Part shown: piece after piece, positions 1 through 6,738 of the stretch
Position numbering within the stretch: the first letter of the stretch is position 1
How the letters are laid out: the number at the start of each line of letters is the position of its first letter
Source of the DNA: VXMO01 sp034422835
GTDB taxonomy: Bacteria > Chloroflexota > Dehalococcoidia > UBA6926
Assembly (NCBI GenBank): GCA_034422835.1
Contig: DAOUJJ010000003.1
Span: forward strand, 90,498-154,497
DNA: 64,000 nucleotides
Direction of reading: 5' to 3'
Notes under the pieces: generated by a model
Databases searched by the model: none
Told to the model about the DNA's origin: nothing
What the model saw: the letters and a program-made list of their open reading frames with translations, nothing else
Position numbers and translations under genes: made by a program

Positions 1-384
1 AATCTCCCGCCCCAATTCTTCCGATAAACGCCGGATATTCCGCCGGCACTGGCTCAGCGCCTGCGGGTGTGAATAGATGCGCGTCACCTGTTCCAGTGAT
101 GTTTTTGTCAACAAGTGATGGTGAATGGGCAAGAAAACCTCGGCCACCACATTGATGCCCTCCGTCGCGCTCACGAAATCCAGCGTTGCCCCCACGGTCC
201 CCTCAAGCAGGTTCTCAATGGGCAGTACGCCGTATTCAATCTCACCTTGCTGGACGGCCTGGCAGATTGCCTCCGACTCCATCGGTTCGAAGATGGCATC
301 CCGGCCGAAGTGGGCGATGGCCGCAAGGTGCGTGAACGTCGCCTCCGGCTGGAGAAATCCTACAGTCGGTCTATCGAAACTCAT
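1..384 (-). CDS. pheA: prephenate dehydratase, 5'-proximal part (runs off the left edge)
   Basis: Reading the minus strand from the ATG at 384 gives 128 residues without a stop up to the window edge. They match the start of prephenate dehydratase, which converts prephenate to phenylpyruvate in phenylalanine synthesis. Visible family motifs are VGFLQPEATFTHLAA near the start, VLPIENLLEGTVGATLDF near residues 53-70, an IHHHLL block, and IYSHPQALSQC near residues 105-115. The catalytic-domain C-terminus and any ACT regulatory domain lie outside the window. The start codon overlaps the stop of the upstream tyrS by four bases (ATGA), which suggests translational coupling. It is therefore the last visible gene of the aroF-tRNA-Tyr-tyrS operon. 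Confidence 0.9.
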   Translation of the reverse strand, partial: MSFDRPTVGFLQPEATFTHLAAIAHFGRDAIFEPMESEAICQAVQQGEIEYGVLPIENLLEGTVGATLDFVSATEGINVVAEVFLPIHHHLLTKTSLEQVTRIYSHPQALSQCRRNIRRLSEELGREI

Positions 385-2420
385 GCGCGCTCCACCTTCA
401 TCCGCACGAATCCCCGCTTACCCATCTTGATGATTGCTCCCTCAACATCCTCCGGCGAGAGTTGGAGTGTGGGCTCGGTATGGCGATGGTCGTTGATCTC
501 AAGGCCACCCTGCTGGATCAGGCGGCGCGCGTCGCCGCGGCTTGTCGTCAGTCCCGTCGCCACTGCAACGTCCAGAATCGTCAGAGGCTCCTCTGAGGGT
601 TTCAGGAAAACCTCCTCCACGTCCTGCCGCATGTTCCCCTCGCCCACCACGCGGGTGAACTCGGCCTGGGCCCGTTGAGCTTCATCGGCGCCGTGCAGGC
701 GCTCTGTCACCGCTGACGCAAATCGTTCGCGAGCGTCTTGCAGATTGGACTCGGAGGACAGGCGGCTGCGAACCTCCTCGATCTCGTCATCCGGCGTGTC
801 GGTGAGCGCGCTCAAGAACATCGGCAGCAACTCATCACTGACCTGTGTCAGCTTGAAGAACATGTCGACGGGGTTCTCGGTCAGGTCAACCGTGTTCCCA
901 TATGACTTGCTCATTTTGCGGCCATCAAGCCCCGGGATGAGCGGCGTCATCAGCACGTGCTTTGTCTTGCCGTTGTAATTCCGCACGAGGTCTCGCCCGA
1001 CCATCATATTGAACATCTGGTCACGACCGCCAAGCTCCGCGTCCACGCTCATCGCCACGGAATCGTACCCCTGCAGCAGCGGGTATAGGGTCTCATGGAG
1101 GTGGAGGGGCCGCTGTTGTGAGAGCCGTTCCTGGAACATGTCCCGTTCAATGAGCTGCTGTACCGTCACGTTCGCGGAAATCTCGATCATGTCTCGCAGT
1201 GAGAGCGCGTCCAGCCACTCACCGTTCCACTTGATCTCAACAGGATTGTCGCCGCCCAGGTCGAGCACCCTGGCGATCTGGTCGCGCCACGTCTTCGCAT
1301 TCGCCGCCACCTCCTCCTGGGTCAACTGCCGGCGCTCCGCGGACTGTCCTGTCGGATCGCCGATGCGGGCCGTAAAGTCGCCGAACAACATGATCACGCG
1401 GTGGCCCTGCAGTTGAAACCATCGGAGCACGCGCAGGGAAAGATAGTGGCCGATATGCAAGCTTGTGCTTGTAGGATCAAACCCCTCGTAGATTGTCAGC
1501 TGCCGCCCGGAGTTCAGCGCTTCCTGCAATTCCTCCTCAACGATCACACCGTCCAGGATTCCGCGACGAAGCAGGTCCGACAACGACCACTTGGCGAGCG
1601 CCTCATCCGCCGGCGGCGATGGATATGATTCGGCGTCCTCATCCGTTGCCCCTAGAGACAACAGCAAGGCAGTGGCCGCCTCAATGTCATCCATCTGTGT
1701 CAGCGAAACGTCATTCTCAGAAAGCGACGTCTTTTCAGCGCTAACGTAGCCGTAGGAAACATCTGCATCTAGCGTGGCTTTGGCCAGCAACGCCAGTTCG
1801 TGGGTCGCCGCCTCCACGCCCTCAGCAGTCGCGTCCGTGAACCCGTCGACGGGAAAGACGATTGTCCGGCTTTCAGGCGTCGTCATCGCCTTTTCAGCCT
1901 GCCGCCACACCCAACGCCGCGTCCGGATTTCGTTTCCAGTTGCATACACCGGCTCGCCGGAGGGCAGTTCTTCCGTTTCGTCACCGGCGGAGGCTGTGAA
2001 TGTGTCCCCCTCCCGACTCAGACGCACGGCGATGTCTCCCGGGAGTTGGTCCAGGTCATGCGCGCCGACGGGGACAAGGTGTCTCAACGAAATAAGATTG
2101 GCAATATCGGCTGCCGGGTTGATGGAACGAATGTAGTCGCCGCGCAGGCACCGCTGAGCGAGGGCCGCGACCGACGGCGTGTGAGTCCGGGGATTGATTT
2201 CCTCTGCCTCAAACGCCTGCTCCCACCGGGCGATCGCCGGATGGCCGTGCAACCCGGCCCCGCCGAGCTTCCAGGGCGCAGCCTGTGCTGCCTCATTCAG
2301 CGCGTGTTGGAGTACACGGACGTTTTCCTGAGAGGGTTGGCCTGCGTCATGCACGAATACGACGCCCACAACATAGGTGGGGTGCCGCTCTAGCAGGTCG
2401 TCTGAAAGCTCAAACAGCAT
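381..2420 (-). CDS. tyrS: tyrosyl-tRNA synthetase with N-terminal B3/B4 domain fusion
   Basis: The protein is about 679 residues, against about 400-430 for a usual bacterial TyrRS. Residues from about 270 on are a complete class I TyrRS: HIGH motif in STSLHIGHY near 320, KMSKS in GRKMSKSYGN near 500, and a C-terminal S4 RNA-binding domain (about 610-675). The first ~225 residues are unrelated to TyrRS. They match the B3/B4 domain of the PheRS beta subunit and stand-alone COG3382 proteins, with a HPAIARWEQAF block, PSVAALAQRCLRG, NLISLRHLVPVGAHDLD and RRWVWRQ. In PheRS this domain hydrolyses Tyr-tRNA-Phe, so a quality-control role for the fused copy is an inference. Start is ATG 2420 (GTG 2423 is also possible), with an AAGG Shine-Dalgarno-like site upstream. 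A tRNA-Tyr gene lies 38 bases upstream on the same strand, and pheA overlaps the stop by ATGA. Confidence 0.95.
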   Translation of the reverse strand: MLFELSDDLLERHPTYVVGVVFVHDAGQPSQENVRVLQHALNEAAQAAPWKLGGAGLHGHPAIARWEQAFEAEEINPRTHTPSVAALAQRCLRGDYIRSINPAADIANLISLRHLVPVGAHDLDQLPGDIAVRLSREGDTFTASAGDETEELPSGEPVYATGNEIRTRRWVWRQAEKAMTTPESRTIVFPVDGFTDATAEGVEAATHELALLAKATLDADVSYGYVSAEKTSLSENDVSLTQMDDIEAATALLLSLGATDEDAESYPSPPADEALAKWSLSDLLRRGILDGVIVEEELQEALNSGRQLTIYEGFDPTSTSLHIGHYLSLRVLRWFQLQGHRVIMLFGDFTARIGDPTGQSAERRQLTQEEVAANAKTWRDQIARVLDLGGDNPVEIKWNGEWLDALSLRDMIEISANVTVQQLIERDMFQERLSQQRPLHLHETLYPLLQGYDSVAMSVDAELGGRDQMFNMMVGRDLVRNYNGKTKHVLMTPLIPGLDGRKMSKSYGNTVDLTENPVDMFFKLTQVSDELLPMFLSALTDTPDDEIEEVRSRLSSESNLQDARERFASAVTERLHGADEAQRAQAEFTRVVGEGNMRQDVEEVFLKPSEEPLTILDVAVATGLTTSRGDARRLIQQGGLEINDHRHTEPTLQLSPEDVEGAIIKMGKRGFVRMKVERA

Positions 2421-2458
2421 CACACGCGCCTTTTGGGCGTCATGAAATTAAGGCGGAG

Positions 2459-2545
2459 TGGTGGCAGGAGAGGGATTCGAACCCCCGTAGCCCTTAGGGC
2501 GCCAAGTTTACAGCCTGGTGCGTTTGTCCACTCCGCCATCCTGCC
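2459..2545 (-). tRNA. tRNA-Tyr (GTA)
   Basis: The minus strand gives a cloverleaf with a perfect acceptor stem (GGCAGGA/TCCTGCC), an anticodon loop CTGTAAA (anticodon GTA, Tyr), a long variable arm as expected for bacterial tRNA-Tyr, GGTTCGAAT in the T arm, and an encoded CCA. It sits between aroF and tyrS, so it is probably cotranscribed with its own synthetase. A TAGAAT box at 2556-2561 could also give it a private promoter. Confidence 0.97.
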
Positions 2546-2639
2546 AATGCTACGCATTCTATCGACCATCGCCCTGCCACGTCATGCCCCGCGCCATGTT
2601 GTTCCGAGCGCGACGAAGAGTCTTGAGTCTTCCTTTGCC

Positions 2640-3662
2640 CTAGACCTTCCGCCCAACCGCCTTTGCGATACTGTTGATCTCTTTGTGCAAATCCGGCAGC
2701 CATTCCATGGGCAGCGACTGCGCCCCGTCAGAAAGCGCCGTCGTGGGATCCGGGTGCGCTTCGATAATAAGCCCGTCCGCTCCCGCTGCGATGGCAGCCT
2801 TCGCCATCGGCATCACAAGATCGCGTTCACCCGTGCCGTGGCTGGGATCAACGACGACGGGCAGGTGGCTCTCCCTCTTGAGGATCTGCACGGCCGTCAG
2901 ATCAAGGACGTTGCGAGAGAATTCATCGTCGAAGCTGCGGATGCCGCGCTCACACATGATGACGTTCCAATTACCCTCGCTGATGATGTACTCGGCGCTC
3001 AGCAGCCATTCGCGGATGGTGGCATGGAACCCGCGCTTCAGCAGGACCGGCTTGCGCGTCTGTCCCACTGTTTTGAGCAGCCGGAACGCGTGCATGGTGC
3101 GAGCGCCAATCTGGAGGATGTCTGCGTACTCCTCGCACATTTCCACGTCCATCTCGGACATCACCTCGGTGATAACCATGAGGCCATACTCATCCGCGAC
3201 GTTTCTCAGGATGCGCAGGCCTTCCAGCCCCAGTCCCTGGAACGTATACGGCGAGGTGCGCGGCTTGAACGCGCCGCCGCGCAGGATGGTGAAGCCAAGT
3301 TTCTTGTCCATCTCGGCAATCTGCCGCACCTGCTCCTCGGACTCTACTGCGCACGGTCCTACCATCATGGCCACCGGCGCGCTCGGCCCGATCTTCACGC
3401 CGTTGGGCAAATCGATTACGGTGTCGCGCTTTCGAAAATCCCGGCTCACGTGCTTGTACGGCTTCATGATGCGGACGACGTGGTCCACGCCAGGCAGGAT
3501 TCTCAGGACATCATCGCCGCCCGCAGTTGTATCACCGATGACGGCAACGACACTGGTGAACTCGCCCGGCTCCACATCCGCCCGATAGCCAAGTTCCTCA
3601 ATCTTCTCCACGACGCCATCCACGTTTTCCTGTGTTGCGTCAGTCCGCATTACGACGATCAT
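2640..3662 (-). CDS. aroF: 3-deoxy-7-phosphoheptulonate (DAHP) synthase
   Basis: The protein has 340 residues and belongs to the type Ib (AroG/KDO8P-like) DAHP synthases. These condense phosphoenolpyruvate and erythrose 4-phosphate in the first step of the shikimate pathway. The first ~70 residues form the ferredoxin-like (ACT-like) regulatory domain. The barrel follows, with MMVGPCAVES, LRGGAFKPRTSPYTFQG, KPVLLKRG, the metal/substrate motif VVDPSHGTG, and IIEAHPDP near the end. A GGAGG lies 12 bases before the ATG. The gene follows a Tyr/Phe-rich leader ORF and attenuator and precedes tRNA-Tyr, tyrS and pheA, so its expression probably follows tyrosine/phenylalanine charging. Confidence 0.96.
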   Translation of the reverse strand: MIVVMRTDATQENVDGVVEKIEELGYRADVEPGEFTSVVAVIGDTTAGGDDVLRILPGVDHVVRIMKPYKHVSRDFRKRDTVIDLPNGVKIGPSAPVAMMVGPCAVESEEQVRQIAEMDKKLGFTILRGGAFKPRTSPYTFQGLGLEGLRILRNVADEYGLMVITEVMSEMDVEMCEEYADILQIGARTMHAFRLLKTVGQTRKPVLLKRGFHATIREWLLSAEYIISEGNWNVIMCERGIRSFDDEFSRNVLDLTAVQILKRESHLPVVVDPSHGTGERDLVMPMAKAAIAAGADGLIIEAHPDPTTALSDGAQSLPMEWLPDLHKEINSIAKAVGRKV

Positions 3663-3720
3663 TGCGTGCGCTTTCCTCCGGCCACGCGGCCTATGCCCTC
3701 TCTACCACTCCTCAACAACG

Positions 3721-3751
3721 AAAGCCCCCCCGACTGATGCGGGGGGGCTTT
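3721..3751 (-). terminator. attenuator hairpin in the aroF leader
   Basis: A perfect 11-bp stem (AAAGCCCCCCC with GGGGGGGCTTT) with a 9-base loop lies between the leader ORF and aroF. On the minus strand the downstream tract is only moderately T-rich (TTTCGTTGTTG). The left arm plus two loop bases (3748-3739) can instead pair with the leader segment at 3807-3797: ten base pairs with one bulged U. That would form an antiterminator. On the plus strand the same hairpin is followed by T-runs, but no plus-strand gene ends here. Confidence 0.75.
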
Positions 3752-3776
3752 ACTTTTTCCTGTACTTGCGTGTCAA

Positions 3777-3854
3777 TCAGACGAGCAACGTCGGCGGCCC
3801 ACCCCGCAGGGGGTAGCTAAAGTCGTAATAGCGATAGCCGGCGCCGATCATCAT
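3777..3854 (-). CDS. Tyr/Phe-rich leader peptide of the aroF operon
   Basis: A 25-codon ORF begins MMIGAGYRYYDFSYPLRGG and then PPTLLV. It holds four Tyr codons and one Phe codon within eight positions (residues 7-14), the pattern of a transcription-attenuation leader peptide. The bases right after the last Tyr codon form a small hairpin (3814-3801, ACCCC/GGGGT). Its right half can instead pair with the terminator's left arm. A ribosome stalled at the Tyr run would cover the first segment and favour antitermination. The ATG lies exactly seven bases after the -10 hexamer, so the leader may be translated from a leaderless transcript. Confidence 0.8.
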   Translation of the reverse strand: MMIGAGYRYYDFSYPLRGGPPTLLV

Positions 3855-3890
3855 GCCAAAATCCTACTGACGTCATATTGAATCTGTCAA
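3855..3890 (-). promoter_or_regulatory. promoter of the aroF operon
   Basis: On the minus strand there is TTGACA at 3890-3885, an 18-base spacer, and TAGGAT at 3866-3861. The predicted start point is base 3854, the A of the leader-peptide ATG. It is divergent from the promoter at 3927-3956. Confidence 0.75.
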
Positions 3891-3926
3891 GCCTTTGAAC
3901 CGGGTTTGGAACCCGTCTTGGAAAGC

Positions 3927-3956
3927 TTGACATTTCGGCTCCTGCGCGAATAGACT
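3927..3956 (+). promoter_or_regulatory. sigma70-type promoter of the small HTH gene
   Basis: TTGACA at 3927-3932, an 18-base spacer and TAGACT at 3951-3956 predict a start near 3963. A Shine-Dalgarno GGAGG at 3968-3972 then precedes the ATG at 3977. This promoter diverges from the aroF operon promoter. Confidence 0.7.
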
Positions 3957-3976
3957 GGCGACGCTCCGGAGGCAGA

Positions 3977-4207
3977 ATGGCACGCGGAAAAACCAAGCTT
4001 ATGAAGCAGGTTGAGGAGCGCTATGGGCGCCCCTTGGAGCGGCTTTTGCCCGAAATGTACAACGAACTCGGATTGCCCGGCATGTCCGAAGAACTCGGCA
4101 TCAGCAAGGGAACTCTCTGGTACTGGCTCCTCAAGATGAATCTCACTGTCAAGCGCGTTGCGCTCGCCCCCGGCGAGAGCCTGGAAATCAAGCGCGAAGC
4201 CTCCTGA
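3977..4207 (+). CDS. small helix-turn-helix protein
   Basis: The gene encodes 76 residues with no known enzymatic motif. Residues about 35-55 (GLPGMSEELGISKGTLWYWLLKMN) look like a helix-turn-helix of the kind used to recruit a regulator to DNA. The N-terminus is basic (MARGKTKLMKQVEERYG). It has its own promoter and a good GGAGG ribosome site. It is divergent to the aroF operon leader, so a regulatory link is possible, but nothing in the sequence proves it. I do not recognise a named family beyond small HTH proteins. Confidence 0.7.
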   Translation: MARGKTKLMKQVEERYGRPLERLLPEMYNELGLPGMSEELGISKGTLWYWLLKMNLTVKRVALAPGESLEIKREAS

Positions 4208-4235
4208 GCGGCGGCGGCCCCACTAAGGCCCCATC

Positions 4236-4697
4236 GTGCGACGGTTCACCAGGGAACTATCCGCCCTCGTCATCATCATCGTCCTGGTTGGACTTGCCTT
4301 ACTGGTTGCGCCGGCCGTTCGTGGCATCCTCGCAGAACGTGCTCATGGCGGCGATCGTTCTGTGTTGCAGGACGCAATTCCCATATACCAGGAGGCCCGG
4401 GTCTTTCCCCAGCCGGAATGGCCGACTCTATCCGGCGAGGTGGGCGTGCCACGGGAGGGGAACGCAGCAGGCTACCAATGCGATGGCTCGGACGGAGGGG
4501 AAATCTGCTCCTGGCTCGCCTTTGAGCTGCTTGCGGAGCACGGTGGACTGGAATCCACGGCGGCGATTACTTCCGCTGAAACCACACTCAACGTCGGCGC
4601 AACGAACGCGCCGAGCGGCAACTACGGCTGGTATCTGAACGTCTCAGGACTGGTTGCGTCAGAGCCGCAATTCGATTCGGAGATCGGGTATCCGTAA
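4236..4697 (+). CDS. hypothetical secreted or membrane-anchored protein
   Basis: There are 153 residues from a GTG start; a TM segment at about residues 9-30 (ALVIIIVLVGLALLVAPAV) acts as signal or anchor. The exported part is acidic, has two cysteines (YQCDGSDGGEICSW), and ends in a Ser/Gly/Asn-rich stretch with no recognised domain. The gene follows the HTH gene by 28 bases on the same strand and may share its transcript. The Shine-Dalgarno site is weak, so the exact start is uncertain. Confidence 0.6.
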   Translation: MRRFTRELSALVIIIVLVGLALLVAPAVRGILAERAHGGDRSVLQDAIPIYQEARVFPQPEWPTLSGEVGVPREGNAAGYQCDGSDGGEICSWLAFELLAEHGGLESTAAITSAETTLNVGATNAPSGNYGWYLNVSGLVASEPQFDSEIGYP

Positions 4698-4720
4698 GGG
4701 CCTTTATCGACGAATGACCT

Positions 4721-5080
4721 CTATCGACGGATAAACCTGACTGGAACCAGTTGTTGACCAACCGGATCAGCGGCCAAGGCGAGTATCTCAAGTGTGACAA
4801 CACCTATCAGCGGCTCTTCGCCCTCATGGCCAAATAAAACAGGGGTGACCGCACTGTCGCCATTAATTGCGACCCAGGCGGCCCCCCTGTCATATTCGAT
4901 TACTCGACCGTCAGCCAACTCCGCGTAAGCCTTGCCAGTCGGTTGGACCCCCAACTCCTCGAGAACCGCGCGGGGTACGAGAGAATAGGTGGCGCCGGTG
5001 TCGACCATCGTGCCCTGAAGATCGACACTTCGAGATTGGTCATCCGACCACAGTTTCAGGTCAGCCTTTATTTCGCCCAT
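4721..5080 (-). CDS. retropepsin-like (clan AA) aspartic protease family protein
   Basis: The protein has 119 residues with the aspartic protease signature VDTGATYSLVP near residues 26-36, then ELADGRVIEYDRG and LIGVVTLEILALAADP. That is the single-domain architecture of bacterial clan AA proteins, which would dimerise to form one active site. No signal peptide is visible. Substrate and role are unknown. A paralogue with the same layout lies at 44887-45240. Upstream, TAGAAT at 5091-5086 ends five bases before the ATG and there is no Shine-Dalgarno site, suggesting a leaderless or near-leaderless mRNA. The gene lies downstream of sodN on the same strand with a 19-base gap. Confidence 0.8.
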   Translation of the reverse strand: MGEIKADLKLWSDDQSRSVDLQGTMVDTGATYSLVPRAVLEELGVQPTGKAYAELADGRVIEYDRGAAWVAINGDSAVTPVLFGHEGEEPLIGVVTLEILALAADPVGQQLVPVRFIRR

Positions 5081-5099
5081 ACCCTATTCTACGCGAGGT

Positions 5100-5594
5100 T
5101 TACGCCGGATAGACGATCTCCCCGCCGGAGGTCTGGCGAGACGGCTGTCGGGATGTCTCCGCGCCCTTGGTCGCCCAGAAAATCTCAGCGATCTCCTGCA
5201 CCGTCGCCACCAGCGCCTGCGCGTTCTCCATGCTCACGCTCTGCCGCGCAGCGGAGCCCTGCTTCATGGCTGTGAAGAACAGGTTGTGCAGGTTCGGGTG
5301 CTGCTCCAGGTGCTCGGGGCGGAAATAGTCGCCCCACAGGATGCGAAGCTCCTTCTTGGCAAGCTCGGCGTGCTCTTCCTTGACGGCGATGTAGCGTATG
5401 AGCTTGTTGCGCGACTCCGCGTCGGAGACCTCGCCCAGGTCCTCAATCAGATTCACCATCCGCACCACCGTGTGGGCTGCGATCTGGGCTGCGTGCGGGT
5501 CATAGATACCGCATGGGATATCGCAGTGGGCGTTGGCGGTACGGGCGGGTGAGAGCTTTTCGATAGCTCCCAAGGCTATACTAAGTGCGGACAT
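5100..5594 (-). CDS. sodN: nickel-containing superoxide dismutase precursor
   Basis: The protein has 164 residues. The nickel hook HCDIPCGIYDP begins at about residue 23, after a pro-sequence ending in ARTANA. In the known family, cleavage there leaves His as the N-terminus, and His1, Cys2 and Cys6 bind Ni. All three residues are present. The rest is the helical NiSOD domain (HTVVRMVNLIEDL, IAVKEEHAELAKKELRILWGDYF), followed by a ~20-residue C-terminal tail. A Shine-Dalgarno AGGAGG precedes the ATG. The divergent neighbour at 5716 is an S26-type peptidase fitting the maturation protease SodX. Confidence 0.96.
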   Translation of the reverse strand: MSALSIALGAIEKLSPARTANAHCDIPCGIYDPHAAQIAAHTVVRMVNLIEDLGEVSDAESRNKLIRYIAVKEEHAELAKKELRILWGDYFRPEHLEQHPNLHNLFFTAMKQGSAARQSVSMENAQALVATVQEIAEIFWATKGAETSRQPSRQTSGGEIVYPA

Positions 5595-5654
5595 TTCTTC
5601 CTCCTATCGTCCCCAATTTTCAAGTTGGCTCATCAACGGATTCAAACGTGAAAG

Positions 5655-5684
5655 ATTGTACGGTAGCCCCCACTCATAGGGCAA
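5655..5684 (-). promoter_or_regulatory. probable sodN promoter
   Basis: On the minus strand TTGCCC (5684-5679) is followed by an 18-base spacer and TACAAT (5660-5655). This predicts a ~55-base untranslated leader before sodN. No Nur-type operator was recognised by eye. Confidence 0.5.
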
Positions 5685-5715
5685 GGAACGCGGCGGGCAT
5701 TGAGGGGCGCCCCTG

Positions 5716-6195
5716 ATGCCCTGGTGGCTGAATCCCCCGCGCCTGCTGGACCTGCTCACTTCCCTCCGGTTCCGCGTGGCCGGCCACAGCATGGAACCGT
5801 ATTTGCTGGAGGGCGACATGATTCTCGTATCTCGGCGTTTCCCCGGTGGGGCGCCGCGACGGGGCGACGTTGTGGCGTTCAGAGAGCCCGAATCCGGAGG
5901 AATATCTATCAAACGCGTTTGCGGTCTACCGAACGAACACATTGAGATCATCGATGGCGCAGTATATGTGAACGGCGAGCCGCTCCTAGAGCCCTACGTG
6001 TCACGCGCGCCGTCGAGACCGAATACCGGCGATAGCGCCGAGTGGATGACCGGCGGGGATGAGTTCATCCTGCTCGGTGACAATCGCGGTGACAGCCAGG
6101 ACAGCCGTGCATTCGGTTCAGTCGCGCGCAATGCCATTGCGGGCCGCGCGTGGTATTGCCATGAGCCCAAGGAGAGAAGGGGCATCCTGCGCTGA
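5716..6195 (+). CDS. sodX: S26-family peptidase, probable NiSOD maturation protease
   Basis: The protein has 159 residues with the S26 signal-peptidase fold: catalytic Ser in FRVAGHSMEPYLLEGDMILV (residues ~20-40), then RRGDVVAF, the Lys motif SIKRVCGLPNEHIEI, and EFILLGDNRGDSQDSRAFG. It lacks a clear N-terminal transmembrane anchor, unlike housekeeping signal peptidases but like SodX proteases that trim the NiSOD pro-sequence in the cytoplasm. Its divergent position beside sodN supports this. An alternative is an ordinary type I signal peptidase. The next gene, the peroxiredoxin, starts 78 bases downstream on the same strand. Confidence 0.85.
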   Translation: MPWWLNPPRLLDLLTSLRFRVAGHSMEPYLLEGDMILVSRRFPGGAPRRGDVVAFREPESGGISIKRVCGLPNEHIEIIDGAVYVNGEPLLEPYVSRAPSRPNTGDSAEWMTGGDEFILLGDNRGDSQDSRAFGSVARNAIAGRAWYCHEPKERRGILR

Positions 6196-6273
6196 CAAAT
6201 AACGCGCCAACGCGATACGATGACGATGCGGCATCGGTAAGAGAGCCGCCGCGAACGGGGGAGTAAACACACC

Positions 6274-6738
6274 ATGACCATGCCAGAAATTGGGCAACAA
6301 CTGCCGGACTTGACGTTTACGTCCGGATTTCGAGAGACGATCAGCACCGCCGACCTCAAGGGCGAAGAGAACCTTGTCATCGCATTCTATGCCGCCGCTT
6401 TCACAGGTGGTTGAGAGCGGGAGCTGAGGGAATTCGAGCGCCTGCACGACGAATTCCGAAAGCTAAACACCCAGGTCTGGGGTTCAAGCGTTGATCTGAT
6501 TCCGAGCCAGGCGGCATTCGCGCAGCACTGCGGCCTGAGTTACAGGCTCGTCAGCGGCTACCCGAATCACGAGGCGGCCAAGACGCTCGGCGCGTGGAAT
6601 GAGGAACGAAGCATGATGCGCCGCGTCACCTACGTCATCGACAAGGAAAGCGTCCTCCGCCACGTCATTGATGACCCCGGTGACATGGAGCGCCATGCAA
6701 ACGAAGCGCTGGAGGCCGTGAAGGGCCTTTCCGGTTAG
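6274..6738 (+). CDS. peroxiredoxin (AhpC/TSA family) with in-frame TGA, probable selenoprotein
   Basis: Reading through one TGA (6412-6414, codon 47) gives an intact 154-residue thioredoxin-fold peroxiredoxin. The N-terminal half has the usual start (GQQLPDLTF) and AFYAAAFTGG. The TGA then falls exactly where peroxiredoxins have the peroxidatic cysteine (T-x-x-C, here T44-G-G-Sec47), followed by ERELREFERL, GSSVDLIPSQAAF, YPNHEAAKTLG and RRVTYVIDKE. Cys86 could be the resolving thiol. Fifteen bases after the TGA, an 8-bp stem GGAATTCG/CGAATTCC (6429-6457) with extra pairs near its loop could serve as a bacterial SECIS. It would remove peroxide, including that made by the neighbouring NiSOD. 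The proline usual at T minus 4 is Ala. A decayed gene is the alternative. Confidence 0.85.
6429..6457 (+). promoter_or_regulatory. candidate bacterial SECIS hairpin
   Basis: The stem GGAATTCG/CGAATTCC (8 bp) encloses a 13-base loop in which C6439-G6448 and G6440-C6447 can also pair, leaving CCUGCA with one G at the apex. It starts 15 bases after the in-frame TGA, a usual distance for bacterial selenocysteine insertion elements. The stem is an EcoRI-like palindrome, so coincidence is possible. Confidence 0.5.

Noticed and set aside
2433..3737. Plus-strand open frame of 434 codons across aroF and tRNA-Tyr.
   Set aside because: Overlaps a tRNA gene and DAHP synthase; composition typical of antisense frames.
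3927..3956. Considering the 3721-3751 hairpin as a terminator for a plus-strand gene.
   Set aside because: No plus-strand gene lies upstream of it; it fits the minus-strand aroF leader.
6274..6738. Reading the peroxiredoxin as a nonsense-mutated pseudogene.
   Set aside because: Only one stop, exactly at the catalytic Cys position, with no frameshift and good conservation on both sides; kept as an alternative pending a search for selenocysteine genes.
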